Shown: positions 9,801 through 17,734 of the stretch, piece by piece
How positions within the stretch are numbered: the stretch's first letter is position 1
How the letters are laid out: the number at the start of each line of letters is the position of its first letter
Assembly (NCBI RefSeq): GCF_000003815.2
Contig: NC_049982.1
Span: 23,825,380 to 23,889,379, forward strand
DNA from: Branchiostoma floridae
Taxonomy: Eukaryota > Chordata > Leptocardii > Amphioxiformes > Branchiostomatidae
Reading direction: 5' to 3'
DNA length: 64,000 bases
Program-made: the position numbers and the translations under genes
The notes under the pieces: generated by a model
What the model was told of the DNA's origin: nothing
What the model saw: only the letters and a program-made list of their open reading frames with translations
Databases searched by the model: none

Positions 9801-12395
9801 GGGCTCGACCCCTTCTTCGGGGTTGTTCCAGCCGGCACCTCTGTCTTCCCAGCGTCCTGGATCTCATGGAGCGGTCCAGAGCTTACAGACCTGTGGAGAA
9901 CAATGAGAAATTACTGTAAATCCTGGAATACTGACAGCACTTACAAGTCCACATCACTCACCACTCCCACAGGCAGATAATGACTTTTCCTACTATTAAA
10001 TGTGTTGTGTTACACCATGTTTCAATCACAAACTGAAAAATAAAAAGACAAATGCAAACTCTTGATTTTTGCTGTGCTGCAAAATTACAGTAGGCCTGCC
10101 TGACATTTCCTTCAGGAGTTACACTGATCCCCCAAACTTCTGACTGTAAATATATTTTTAATTTCCAAATTGTGATTCAGAAACTTGCTGTAAAATACTT
10201 GTTTGTTATGGTTGCCTCCTTCCACTCCCTTTTAGTTTTACCTCCTCAACCGCAACCAAAGTATGGTACCCATTTATCCACCTAGGTGGATGAAGAGTGA
10301 TGTATTAGGTGAATTTCACTATGACAAAATATGTCGCCAAGAAATTGAAGAATCAAACCAGGACCTCCCCATCTCCTATCCAATAGACAAGCCATTCGAA
10401 GCAACATGTCTGTTTAGAGGTATACAATTTCATTGAGAGAGAATGAGACCCTTTAAGACAAAGAGAAGGAGTCTTACTTGTCCGGGGACGACTGCTTGCG
10501 CTTAGACGGGCTGATACAGAACTTGGAGGATGGAGGGAACTCAAAGCGGAAGGAGCGGTCGACGATGGTGAAGACATCCTTGTGTTGGATGACGATAGAG
10601 TTGGTGACAGGCTTGCCATTCAGGATGGTGGGGTTTACATCACTAAGGTTGGACAGCACAACCTGTAGAGGGAGATGAGGTGTGTGTTTTATTCATATTC
10701 ATAATGACATTCCTTCCTTGGGACTCAGGGCTATTTCCAGGACCTGTCCCTCCATCCCAGTTTGTCAGTTCTCTGATGGGATAAATTTCACCATGTCTGT
10801 CCAAAACATCTGAACTTCATGACAAGAAATTGATTATTTTCATAACCGTAGGTAGGGCTGGGTATCGGTACAGCGTACCGGTACAAAACCGGTTTTTCTT
10901 ATTGGACCGGTCCAGAAAAACCGGACCTGAAAAAATTGGGTCGACCGGACGTTGGACCGATTAGAAAATTAAGAAATTATTTTGTCAGGCATTCACACGT
11001 TTTGGTGCTTGTACAAGTTGTAGGTGGAAGAAAATAACAAGAGTGAAGTAGAGTAGAGTTTATAGTAATGTCTACCAAGTTTTACAGCCAATCGTACAGG
11101 TGCAGTTAGCGTTGTAGGATTTTAAAACGCCAGTGTAAGTCTCATACTCCACCAAACAGATTTCTTTGTAGTGAAATGGACCATTGGTATGAGTCATACT
11201 GAATCAGGTCCAGGTTCAGGTCCAGGCCTGATGCTCTGGACCTGAACCGGACCTGAATTTTCTGTACCGGTACCCAGCCCTAACCGTAGGTCATGACAGA
11301 TAGGAACATGGGCTTTCATTTTTGGACTAAAAAAAATTGAAAGCTGGAGACTGCCCTGTTTGGGCTTACAATTTTGTAGTGTTAAAATTCAGCATCAGTA
11401 TTACGGGTCACAGACTAGTACAAGTTACCTAAAGAGAGACATACTATAGAAAATGGCAAGGTCAGTAGCCGTAGCCAAAATGTTTCCGAATTTTTACATT
11501 ATCAAACCATAATTTTTTGTAATGCTAATAGACTCCTTTCCTAGCTACAGCACAGGTGATAATAGATGATGAAGATCAGGCATTAAAACATTTTCATATG
11601 CAAATGATATACCATTGTGATCGACATAGTTTTAGCACCTGACCGTCGTCTTTCCATTAATTATGGCATTATGCGCTGGAGTTTGGAAAAGGGTCTATTG
11701 AGACAATTTGAATGTCAAAGCTGTGGTGAGTCGACAAAACTTGTCTGTAACCAGGTTTCAATGGTACAACAAGGCTGAGGTACGAAGTACAAAAACTGCC
11801 ACCCTACCTCCTCATTATCTTTCACATCCACCTTACAATGCTCCCTGGAAACATTGGGCAGCTGGATCCGGATGTCGCACTCATTGGTCCTGTGCAAAAG
11901 CAATGGAACAAGATTCAAATTCAAAACTCTCAAACGTCGAAGTAGTTTCTTCACTTCATCTGACGTCTGTATAAACACAACATGTATATTATGCACCAAC
12001 GTGCATAACTCAAATATGTCACTGACAACTTCCGAAATGATTTATGTGAGTCTGCTTCACTTGGTTATTAGATTTTCTAAAGAAATTAATGGAATGGGCG
12101 GGTGAAAATATCTTCTGATAGACCTAGAAATTTATTGTTACCGTCCATAGAACTGACAGATATAAAGACTGTGTTGAACATACAGTACATAATTTCCAAA
12201 CAGTAAGTTAACACTGAACTTTTAACTTACATTACAATTTGCATGACAATTAAAACAGAGACTTGTGAACATATTGTTGTCTGATGTAATCTATTTTGGT
12301 CCATACCTGCCGAACAGACAGGAGCTGGCGGTGAGAGGGAAGTGCGCTCCGTCCTCGCCGTTTCGCTTGATCACGACTATCTTACCGAACAGCAT
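1645..12395 (-). CDS. MKI67: Ki-67-like chromosome-surface protein, complete gene (11 coding exons)
   Basis: The coding sequence is the join, on the minus strand, of 12395-12307, 11889-11808, 10662-10478, 9890-9778, 9257-9118, 8954-8838, 8289-8160, 7943-6166, 4557-4420, 4234-4115 and 3843-1645. This totals 5091 bases, 1696 residues plus a TGA stop. Every intron is GT-AG and all phases agree. Seen: FHA domain (about residues 1-100), a KRVSFG PP1 motif (316-321), SPKAKTP-type repeats (383-562), ATPKSATPAKV-type repeats (632-837), a TWADIVK segment (about 913-919), a SPATIFI...TGMQEMFTTP block (974-1032), short LKR..TPK repeats (1091-1234), and a basic tail ending KRTLRSRRK. Known of the family: vertebrate Ki-67 coats mitotic chromosomes, recruits PP1 through RVSF, is phosphorylated by CDK1, and is a marker of proliferating cells. 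Repo-Man (CDCA2) shares the PP1 segment but has no FHA domain, so the FHA argues for Ki-67 or the common ancestor. The exon model is inferred; no transcript was available. Confidence 0.9.
3034..3465 (-). repeat. Short Ki-67-type protein repeats (about 25 residues) in exon 11
   Basis: Roughly six units of the form SP-x-G-(I/L)-K-R-(I/L/M)-x-x-TPK cover residues 1091-1234, for instance SPAGIKRLTKTPK, SPAGLKRIMKTPK, SPSGIKRILKTPK and SPTGLKRIFHTPK. The array ends in a less regular pair (DFRGLKRMMTTP, DDYTGLQEMFASP). Vertebrate Ki-67 units are about 122 residues and contain comparable G-(F/S)-K-(E/R)...TP motifs. Confidence 0.75.
4115..4234 (-). CDS. MKI67: Ki-67-like exon 10: basic linker
   Basis: Exactly 40 residues (925-964), phase 0 at both ends: STTLSGPVGAKIVKTK at the start and SLAKRKSMLKAPK at the end. 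Basic, without a recognised domain. It leads directly into the conserved segment of exon 11. Acceptor TGTTCCAG, donor AAG|GTGGGA. Confidence 0.88.
4420..4557 (-). CDS. MKI67: Ki-67-like exon 9: TPARK micro-repeat and WAD-VK segment
   Basis: Residues 879-924. Four tandem copies of a TPARK unit are followed by KTWADIVKAANKK. Vertebrate Ki-67 and Repo-Man carry a similar SWADVVK segment between the PP1 site and the repeat region, so this short piece helps orthology. Acceptor TCAAGCAG, donor AAG|GTAAAG, phase 0 at both ends. Confidence 0.9.
4800..6012. mobile_element. Non-autonomous hAT-type DNA transposon, 1213 bp
   Basis: The ends are perfect 16-base inverted repeats (CAGGGCTTTAGCCAGC at the left, its complement at the right), flanked on both sides by the 8-base direct repeat CATTCAAT (4792-4799 and 6013-6020). 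An 8-bp duplication with CAG-starting ends is the hAT signature. Next to each end are several copies of TTTCCGTCA in both orientations, like the subterminal transposase sites of hAT elements. No transposase frame is present. It fills about three quarters of the intron between exons 8 and 9. Confidence 0.92.
6166..7943 (-). CDS. MKI67: Ki-67-like exon 8: PP1-docking motif and two Ser/Thr-Pro repeat arrays
   Basis: Residues 286-878. Near the start lies SKRVSFGPALSPEHFD (315-330) followed by LPLRRGASP. This is the RVxF-type PP1 docking motif plus the flanking (L)xPExFD and PL(K/R)(K/R)G sequence shared by vertebrate Ki-67 and Repo-Man. Then come SPKAKTP repeats (383-562), a less repetitive segment with two EEL(R/K)-containing units (581-627), an 11-residue ATPKSATPAKV-type array (632-837), and a basic end (KRKLSTPSGD...KRRK). 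Dozens of S/T-P-x-K/R sites are potential CDK1 targets. Acceptor TTTGTTTCAG, donor AAG|GTAAGC. Long opposite-strand open frames here are mirror images of the repeats, not genes. Confidence 0.95.
6289..6906 (-). repeat. Coding minisatellite 2: 33-bp units encoding ATPKSATPAKV
   Basis: About 206 residues of near-identical 11-residue (33-bp) units, broken by a few variant blocks (VRASPKAASPK). The DNA is as similar as the protein (GGTGTAGCCACCTTTGCTGG recurs on the plus strand), which points to recent unit expansion or homogenisation. Copy number may vary between alleles or be mis-assembled. Confidence 0.92.
7114..7653 (-). repeat. Coding minisatellite 1: SPKAKTP-type repeats in exon 8
   Basis: About 180 residues of imperfect tandem units built on SPKAKTP, SPKARTP and ATPKAKTP, with an interspersed TPPRAR spacer that recurs about every 50-60 residues as a higher-order period. 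Nearly every unit has one or two S/T-P-x-K/R sites. It is in frame throughout, so it is coding repeat expansion rather than non-coding satellite. Confidence 0.9.
8160..8289 (-). CDS. MKI67: Ki-67-like exon 7: linker before the PP1-docking segment
   Basis: Residues 243-285 plus one base of codon 286. It includes PPFGSPRQPAVMPLKTSITELRR-type sequence, the most hydrophobic stretch outside the FHA domain and possibly a short helix (SITELRRRSAPLQEAL). Splice sites are CCTGTAG and ACCA|GTAAGT. I know no named domain for it. Confidence 0.85.
8290..8837 (-). other. Intron between exons 7 and 6 of the Ki-67-like gene
   Basis: 548 bp, AT-rich, bounded by GTAAGA and CCTGTAG splice sites in the minus orientation. 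I see no repeat or conserved element in it. Confidence 0.8.
8838..8954 (-). CDS. MKI67: Ki-67-like exon 6: Ser/Pro-rich linker
   Basis: Residues 204-242, phase 0 at both ends. It starts KSPARSASPKP and ends SSPLKKSGKK. Four SP sites and a basic C-terminal patch fit a disordered, phosphorylated linker. Splice sites are GATGTAG and AAG|GTAAGA. Confidence 0.82.
9118..9257 (-). CDS. MKI67: Ki-67-like exon 5: Lys/Thr/Pro-rich linker
   Basis: Completes codon 157 and encodes residues 158-203. It has repeated TP and SP sites spaced by lysines (KSPGRAKTPNKSPGK, KATPEK, HATPAKKATPK), several of the S/T-P-x-K CDK form. Splice sites are CCACTAG and AAG|GTAAAT. No folded domain is visible. Confidence 0.82.
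9258..10477 (-). other. Introns around exon 4 of the Ki-67-like gene
   Basis: Two introns (9258-9777 and 9891-10477), AT-rich, interrupted only by exon 4. Nothing else recognised in them. Confidence 0.8.
9778..9890 (-). CDS. MKI67: Ki-67-like exon 4: linker
   Basis: Residues 120-156, with split codons at each end (119 Lys and 157 Ala). Low-complexity Lys/Pro/Ser linker with two S/T-P sites (TTPKKG, SSPPKR). No domain is visible. It is supported by a CTCCACAG acceptor, a GTAAAT donor, and a frame that continues both neighbours. Confidence 0.8.
10478..10662 (-). CDS. MKI67: Ki-67-like exon 3: end of the FHA domain and linker
   Basis: Residues 58-118 plus two bases of codon 119. The segments NLSDVNPTILNGKPV and HKDVFTIVDRSFRFEFP match the C-terminal half of a Ki-67 FHA domain. 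The N-P-T-x-L-N-G turn and the DRSFR(F/Y)E strand are hallmarks of Ki-67 rather than of other FHA proteins. A short basic Ser/Pro linker (SPSKRKQSSPDK) follows. The acceptor is CTCTACAG and the donor CAA|GTAAGA. Confidence 0.93.
10853..11282. mobile_element. hAT-type MITE, 430 bp
   Basis: The ends are TAGGGCTGGGTA and its complement, flanked by the 8-bp duplication ACCGTAGG (10845-10852 and 11283-11290). The inverted repeat continues imperfectly (GGGTATCGGTACAG against GGGTACCGGTACAG). The interior is rich in CCGG and GGTCC(A/G) motifs. No coding capacity. It lies in the intron between exons 2 and 3 of the Ki-67-like gene. Confidence 0.93.
11808..11889 (-). CDS. MKI67: Ki-67-like exon 2: FHA core with the phosphopeptide-binding loop
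   Basis: Completes codon 30 (Arg) and encodes residues 31-57. It contains ECDIRIQLPNVSREHCKV. The Arg of the LFGR turn and the Ser-Arg-x-His type motif (here SREHC) are the classical FHA phosphothreonine-binding residues, and all are kept. The acceptor is TTTGCACAG and the donor is GAGGAG|GTAGGG. In vertebrate Ki-67 this domain binds phosphorylated NIFK and a kinesin (Hklp2/KIF15); conservation of those partners here is inference. Confidence 0.92.
11890..12306 (-). other. Intron between exons 1 and 2 of the Ki-67-like gene
   Basis: 417 bp, bounded by GTATGG and TTTGCACAG in the minus orientation. No repeat or other feature recognised. Confidence 0.8.
12307..12395 (-). CDS. MKI67: Ki-67-like exon 1: start codon and first strands of the FHA domain
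   Basis: Residues 1-29 plus two bases of codon 30. The protein starts MLFGKIVVIKRNGEDG and ends in SCLFG. The phospho-threonine-binding FHA fold of vertebrate Ki-67 has the same opening (a KIVVIKR-like strand, then a SxCLFGR turn). The donor is GCAG|GTATGG on the minus strand. The ATG was chosen because the FHA fold begins directly after it and a good acceptor (pyrimidine tract followed by GTGCAG) lies only eight bases upstream at 12404-12406. The exon therefore probably starts at 12403 and is preceded by a non-coding exon. Confidence 0.9.
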
Positions 12396-12715
12396 CGCGA
12401 CAACTGCACGCCAGAAGAAGGGGAGACAAAAAATTCTTGTTACGACTGGAGAAAATCATTTTTTTTTTTTGTCATGTAATAATTTGATGTCCAAAGTTCA
12501 GTTCATTGGTTCCATACGAAACGGCTGGGGGAAAAGAGGGAGGGGGGTAGAAAAATAACGTGTTGCCAACAAAAAATCTGCATAGACACAAACGCCAGCT
12601 TACACAGATATGCCAAAATCAACATAACATGTAATCGTCATTTGTAATTGAAAGTGAATGAAATGTTAGAAGGGTGGAAAGTCAAGCTTTTGTGCAAATA
12701 TTTCCACATTCTCAC

Positions 12716-12900
12716 CTGGAAGCGGTGAAAAACGACCGTTGACGAAAACAAAGAGGCAGACAAGAAGAAGGCAGACACGAAACAAGAAAATAACAGCGAA
12801 ATCTTACCTGAATACGTTAAAAACTCACACAAATGTGTCCCCTGCTATATGTAGATTTCCTAGTTTAGACTTAATTCTCCCGGTAAGGAGAATAAGCTAA
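12716..12900 (-). other. Candidate 5' non-coding exon(s) of the Ki-67-like gene
   Basis: Two good donor sites in the minus orientation, CCAG|GTGAGA (exon edge 12716) and TCAG|GTAAGA (exon edge 12808), lie upstream of the acceptor at 12404-12406. Either could end a 5' UTR exon; the true start of transcription is not visible. A GCGCGTA/TTTTGCGCG stretch near 12900-12915 resembles an E2F core but deviates from the strict consensus. Confidence 0.35.
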
Positions 12901-13204
12901 AAAATACGCGCAAAATTTAGCATAAACGCGCCGGCAGATCCACGCCGCGAACTTTGCCAGGAAAAATAGCTACAGTGGGTGTATCACCTCCCATTTATCC
13001 ATCCGCACAAAGTAGTTCTGATAAATAGCTGACATAAAACAGCTACAGATAGGTACGAATTATCTTAAAAGTTGAATGTAAAACGTAATTTGTAAAATAT
13101 GAATAGAAATCCACGATATATTATGAATATAGTATCGCAATTTTCCTGTTTTTAATATTTTTCGCGGATGGATATTGCTACAAGTCGAAACAGGGTCTCG
13201 CCGG

Positions 13205-13290
13205 TTCGGTTAGAAGTTTGAATTACTGCGCCCTTTGTTCTGATTGGTTGCCGGAAGCATGCCCGGACTTGTCTTTCCCATATATGGGTA
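13205..13290 (-). promoter_or_regulatory. Candidate cell-cycle promoter cluster upstream of the Ki-67-like gene
   Basis: Within 75 bp are TTTGAA (13217-13222, a CHR core), GCGCCC (13228-13233, CDE-like), ATTGG (13243-13247, a CCAAT box on the minus strand) and CCATATATGG (13278-13287, a perfect CArG/SRF box). In vertebrates CCAAT plus CDE/CHR sites repress cell-cycle genes in G0/G1. The order on the minus strand is CArG, CCAAT, CDE-like, CHR, about 0.8 kb from the start codon. Function is inferred. Confidence 0.4.
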
Positions 13291-13952
13291 AGATTAGTCC
13301 AAATCAGACTACAACCTTAAACTTCATATCTATTTCCTAAATGTTTGACAGTCAAACAAAAAAATAGTACTTAAAGAGAAAATGTAGTAATAGATATCAT
13401 ACAAAGTATACGTATTAATTAATATTGGATATTTGTATTCAACAAATCGTTTAAAACGTATCTCAATTAATTATACGCCCCTAGAACCAATAATGGTTGC
13501 GCCGTATTTGCACTACCGAAATCTACCGGTAGAGGCCGTTAGCAAGTGACATTGCGTCTAAGTTTTCAAGCCTTGATTTTGGTTAGTTAGCGGTTTATAG
13601 TTAACGTGAACCTATGATCATATGTCGGCGACAAAGCACAATCTTTCAAAGCGGCTTGTGGATTACAATTACATGTTATATAACGTTATACCGAGACGGA
13701 ACAGCAGGGAAGCGACTGTAACAATATGACGTTAGTGAACTACTTTCCGGATGGTACCCGGGCTTAGTTTATTAGTTTAATAAATAAGAAGTTTATTTGC
13801 AAGTTCTTGCCCGAGGGCTAATTGCAACATGAAACATACAGAAAATATAATAAACATGTATAAAATGAAATACTTTGGGATAGATAACAATGGTGACAAG
13901 TGTAAACGAGTGACTATTCTATCAATGATATGGACTGCTGAGAGCTACAATC

Positions 13953-14052
13953 NNNNNNNNNNNNNNNNNNNNNNNNNNNNNNNNNNNNNNNNNNNNNNNN
14001 NNNNNNNNNNNNNNNNNNNNNNNNNNNNNNNNNNNNNNNNNNNNNNNNNNNN
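13953..14052. other. Assembly gap (100 N)
   Basis: Run of N, exactly 100 bases, so probably a placeholder of unknown true length. Open frames drawn across it are not real. Confidence 1.
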
Positions 14053-14339
14053 TTTAATTGCGACTAACGTCTTGTATTCCCACTTTCATATAAGGAATAC
14101 TCAAGTGAATAACGTTATGTTTTACGTGCAGAATTGCGGACGTTCCTTTTCGGTCATCCACCAATCACGGTGATGATCAGAGCTTAGTCGTTCTTCTTTT
14201 GTTGTGGCCTTTTTTTTTTTTAATGAAGGAAGACAATCATGATAATATATGGTAGTTGACCGTGTTAAATTTTTTTCTACGGCCACACTATTCCAACTCC
14301 CAACATCTGCTCGGAGATGAACGGTAGTGCACCATTACT

Positions 14340-14420
14340 CACGTGATCAAAATAGGCGGCCATCTTGAATTTTTCGGCCAGATTCGCACAGTGTCTGCAT
14401 AGGTTTGCTGTAAAAACTGT
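14340..14420. promoter_or_regulatory. Promoter-like stretch with E-box and YY1-type site
   Basis: CACGTGATCAA (14340-14350) is followed by GGCGGCCATCTTG (14355-14367), the reverse of the YY1 motif CAAGATGGC common just at or after start sites. Orientation and gene are unknown. Confidence 0.3.
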
Positions 14421-14832
14421 CCCGCGAGCTGCGTCCTACTCCAACACAGCCTACAGGATACTTACTAAGTACGTTATAGTTAAGTAGATGTTGTTGCCAT
14501 ATCTTTCTGCTTCGTTGAAGACCAATGAGCTTTAGCTATGCCACACAAGAAGGCAAAATGCGTGCGAATTATTTGTTTGCCCCCCTCCCCAACAAAATAT
14601 ATTATAATTTTTTGCCCCAAAATTATTCGAGAAATTAAAAGCTAATAAATGTCTTAGTTCTGTCCTCCTCAAATGATAGGTAGTCCCATGCAGAATATTC
14701 GTCTTGTTTATACCCCATTTTGTTTGTTCTAGGGTGTTAAATGTGTTTAAAAAATAGGGCAACCAGAACTTAAGAAAATTATCCTAGCTAGAAACATGTA
14801 TTTCTCTAGGGTTCTAGTATACACACTACAGC

Positions 14833-15716
14833 NNNNNNNNNNNNNNNNNNNNNNNNNNNNNNNNNNNNNNNNNNNNNNNNNNNNNNNNNNNNNNNNNNNN
14901 NNNNNNNNNNNNNNNNNNNNNNNNNNNNNNNNNNNNNNNNNNNNNNNNNNNNNNNNNNNNNNNNNNNNNNNNNNNNNNNNNNNNNNNNNNNNNNNNNNNN
15001 NNNNNNNNNNNNNNNNNNNNNNNNNNNNNNNNNNNNNNNNNNNNNNNNNNNNNNNNNNNNNNNNNNNNNNNNNNNNNNNNNNNNNNNNNNNNNNNNNNNN
15101 NNNNNNNNNNNNNNNNNNNNNNNNNNNNNNNNNNNNNNNNNNNNNNNNNNNNNNNNNNNNNNNNNNNNNNNNNNNNNNNNNNNNNNNNNNNNNNNNNNNN
15201 NNNNNNNNNNNNNNNNNNNNNNNNNNNNNNNNNNNNNNNNNNNNNNNNNNNNNNNNNNNNNNNNNNNNNNNNNNNNNNNNNNNNNNNNNNNNNNNNNNNN
15301 NNNNNNNNNNNNNNNNNNNNNNNNNNNNNNNNNNNNNNNNNNNNNNNNNNNNNNNNNNNNNNNNNNNNNNNNNNNNNNNNNNNNNNNNNNNNNNNNNNNN
15401 NNNNNNNNNNNNNNNNNNNNNNNNNNNNNNNNNNNNNNNNNNNNNNNNNNNNNNNNNNNNNNNNNNNNNNNNNNNNNNNNNNNNNNNNNNNNNNNNNNNN
15501 NNNNNNNNNNNNNNNNNNNNNNNNNNNNNNNNNNNNNNNNNNNNNNNNNNNNNNNNNNNNNNNNNNNNNNNNNNNNNNNNNNNNNNNNNNNNNNNNNNNN
15601 NNNNNNNNNNNNNNNNNNNNNNNNNNNNNNNNNNNNNNNNNNNNNNNNNNNNNNNNNNNNNNNNNNNNNNNNNNNNNNNNNNNNNNNNNNNNNNNNNNNN
15701 NNNNNNNNNNNNNNNN
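14833..15716. other. Assembly gap (884 N)
   Basis: Run of N; its odd length suggests an estimated gap. Any frame spanning it is an artefact. Confidence 1.
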
Positions 15717-16432
15717 ACAGAACATTTTTTTTCCTTCTTGGACCGACTAGCCAACTGCTGCCTATCTCTGTGTCAGGGACCCCAGCAGCAGTATAATCAA
15801 ATACTTGATATTACTATACTAGGGACTGTCTCTTCCAGGGATTGATTCTGAGGCAACAGGAACTTGAGGAAGGAAGTCTTATTTTGTCAAGCTCATTTGT
15901 GGGAAGATCATTACTCTAATGTCAAAACTCAAAACTATTGTGCATTTTCATGTAGGATGAAATTCACTTGAAATCTTTTTGTCAAAAAATTTATGTTGTC
16001 AGAGACAGTCTTTTGGTATGATGAAGCTACTTGAAAATCCTCGCACTGAATTTTTTAAAACAGTCCTTGGCATAAAGCATACCAAATACTGTTTAAACAT
16101 CTTAAGAGAGGTCAATCTAGGGCAAAGGCATTAAAGGTCTCACCACAAGAGTAGTATGCTACATAGAGGTCCATCCTGGTGCGAATTGATGAATCTTACA
16201 TGGCTTAAAGTCTTGTGCACCTTGTACTTATGGTACTAGTAGTATGTGCATAACAGGTGTGAAGTTCCTCTTGTAGATAATCATACCTTTAATTTGTCTT
16301 CACTTGTGATTAACAATTCTTAATTAACAAGGAGGTAGCACTGCTGATTTTCTAAATGTGGTTTGCAGAAAATGCCAGGCTGACTACCAGGCAAGTAGAG
16401 GGCAAAACCCTCATGTGTACCCTTCAGGTCCT

Positions 16433-16470
16433 GAAAGGTGGTTGCCTGTTAGAAAGGTGGTTGCCTGTTA
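16433..16470. repeat. Tandem duplication of a 19-bp unit
   Basis: GAAAGGTGGTTGCCTGTTA occurs twice back to back without mismatch. Confidence 0.9.
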
Positions 16471-16540
16471 GACTGGCCTGATAGCCAGGCCAGGTTTGTC
16501 TGCAGACCCTTCTCAACCTGCCATTTCTGCACATGCTCAG

Positions 16541-16626
16541 ATGCTGCAGTCAGGAGGCAGCAACAGTTTCCAGCCAGGAGCCATGTCTGACTTTGACACA
16601 CAGGGCACTATGGGGGACACGGACAG
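16541..16626 (+). CDS. Possible small coding exon, product unknown
   Basis: An 86-base open stretch between a plausible acceptor (CACATGCTCAG) and a consensus donor (ACAG|GTATGT). It would begin with an ATG and read MLQSGGSNSFQPGAMSDFDT and then QGTMGDTDR, ending in phase 2. A second in-frame ATG lies at residue 15. The composition (Ser/Gly/Gln/Asp) is protein-like and differs from the AT-rich surroundings. I do not recognise the family and no second exon is visible. It could be the first coding exon of a plus-strand gene whose remaining exons lie beyond the non-coding region. Confidence 0.3.
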
Positions 16627-16829
16627 GTATGTCACTGGACAACAGGACAGCGAGTATCACTGAACACAAAACGATTTAATCTAAAGAGACTTTTATTACT
16701 GGTAATGCAACTTAAGTTATTGCGTCAGGTATCCACTGATGTTCAATACATTCTAGCCTTGAGAGCACTCTTTTGTCAAAGTGATCTTACGGTACCTGGC
16801 AGAATTATACATGATCCACCTAGGTACAA

Positions 16830-16962
16830 NNNNNNNNNNNNNNNNNNNNNNNNNNNNNNNNNNNNNNNNNNNNNNNNNNNNNNNNNNNNNNNNNNNNNNN
16901 NNNNNNNNNNNNNNNNNNNNNNNNNNNNNNNNNNNNNNNNNNNNNNNNNNNNNNNNNNNNNN
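16830..16962. other. Assembly gap (133 N)
   Basis: Run of N. Confidence 1.
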
Positions 16963-17059
16963 CGTAGAGAATTAGCCTACAAACATTCCGTCCTACGTGC
17001 ACTGTAGCTTGTTGACCCCCCTAGTTAGGCACTGGTGAGAATTCAAACAAGAATTAATC

Positions 17060-17290
17060 ATCAACGGTTATTGGTCGGGAATCTCCGGTGAGTTCCGGGT
17101 GCGTGAAAGGTCACGGTGAACCACGTGATCAATCTCCGGGTAGGCTCGGGCAGACTCGGGACTACTCGGATTTCGTCGGTGAAGAAACAAAATGGCTGAA
17201 ACCCAGCACGGGCGTGCAGATTCCCAGGTTTTCAAACGCGCTCGCACGGGGAAAATATTGACTCCTGACATGCCTTGAATAGTGTTCCGT
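17060..17290. promoter_or_regulatory. GC-richer promoter-like block with a 28-codon open frame
   Basis: It stands out from AT-rich flanks. It contains ATTGG (about 17070), CACGTGATCAA (17122-17132, the same 11-mer as at 14340) and a start codon in AACAAAATGGCTG. The frame from 17192 to 17278 would give MAETQHGRADSQVFKRARTG and then KILTPDMP before a stop. It could be a start-site region; coding status is doubtful. Confidence 0.3.
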
Positions 17291-17734
17291 AACGTGGTAG
17301 GCTTGATTCAACTAACTATATAAAGAAATGGCCGGAAAATGGATTTTTTGTTTTCAGTTTGAAGCGCAAATAACTGCGTAGTAGACCTTTAAACTCCTTG
17401 GTACAAGGTGCTTACATTATGTTGTGTCCTTGTTGAATTGTGTTTACTGACGTCTGTGGAGAAGGGACACCTGTCTGTTTCCAAAGGTATTGCAACTTGA
17501 AAAGAATTTGATTGTTCTGTGAAATTGGTTACGTCAAGTGTAGGTGTAAATATGACAATGTCTTGTATGTTCATCAAGTTAAAGTGTTTGATGATTTTTT
17601 TGAGGAAAAAAATATACTATAAAAATATACTGAAAAAATACACTATGGACCAAATTTTACTTTATATTCTTCGTAGTACAGAATTTTTTTTTCCAAAGAA
17701 CCTCTTTGTATAGGTCATACGTTGATATTATGTA

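Larger units (their letters stand above)
13300..16540. other. Region without a supported gene, including two gaps
   Basis: Mostly AT-rich. It holds two assembly gaps and a promoter-like stretch at 14340-14420. Nothing coding can be supported, although exons could be hidden in the 884-base gap. A 19-bp unit (GAAAGGTGGTTGCCTGTTA) is duplicated in tandem at 16433-16470. Confidence 0.5.

Noticed and set aside
14747-15845. Frames of about 300-350 codons over the large gap
   Set aside because: Nearly all residues are unknown (N); only short ends are real sequence.
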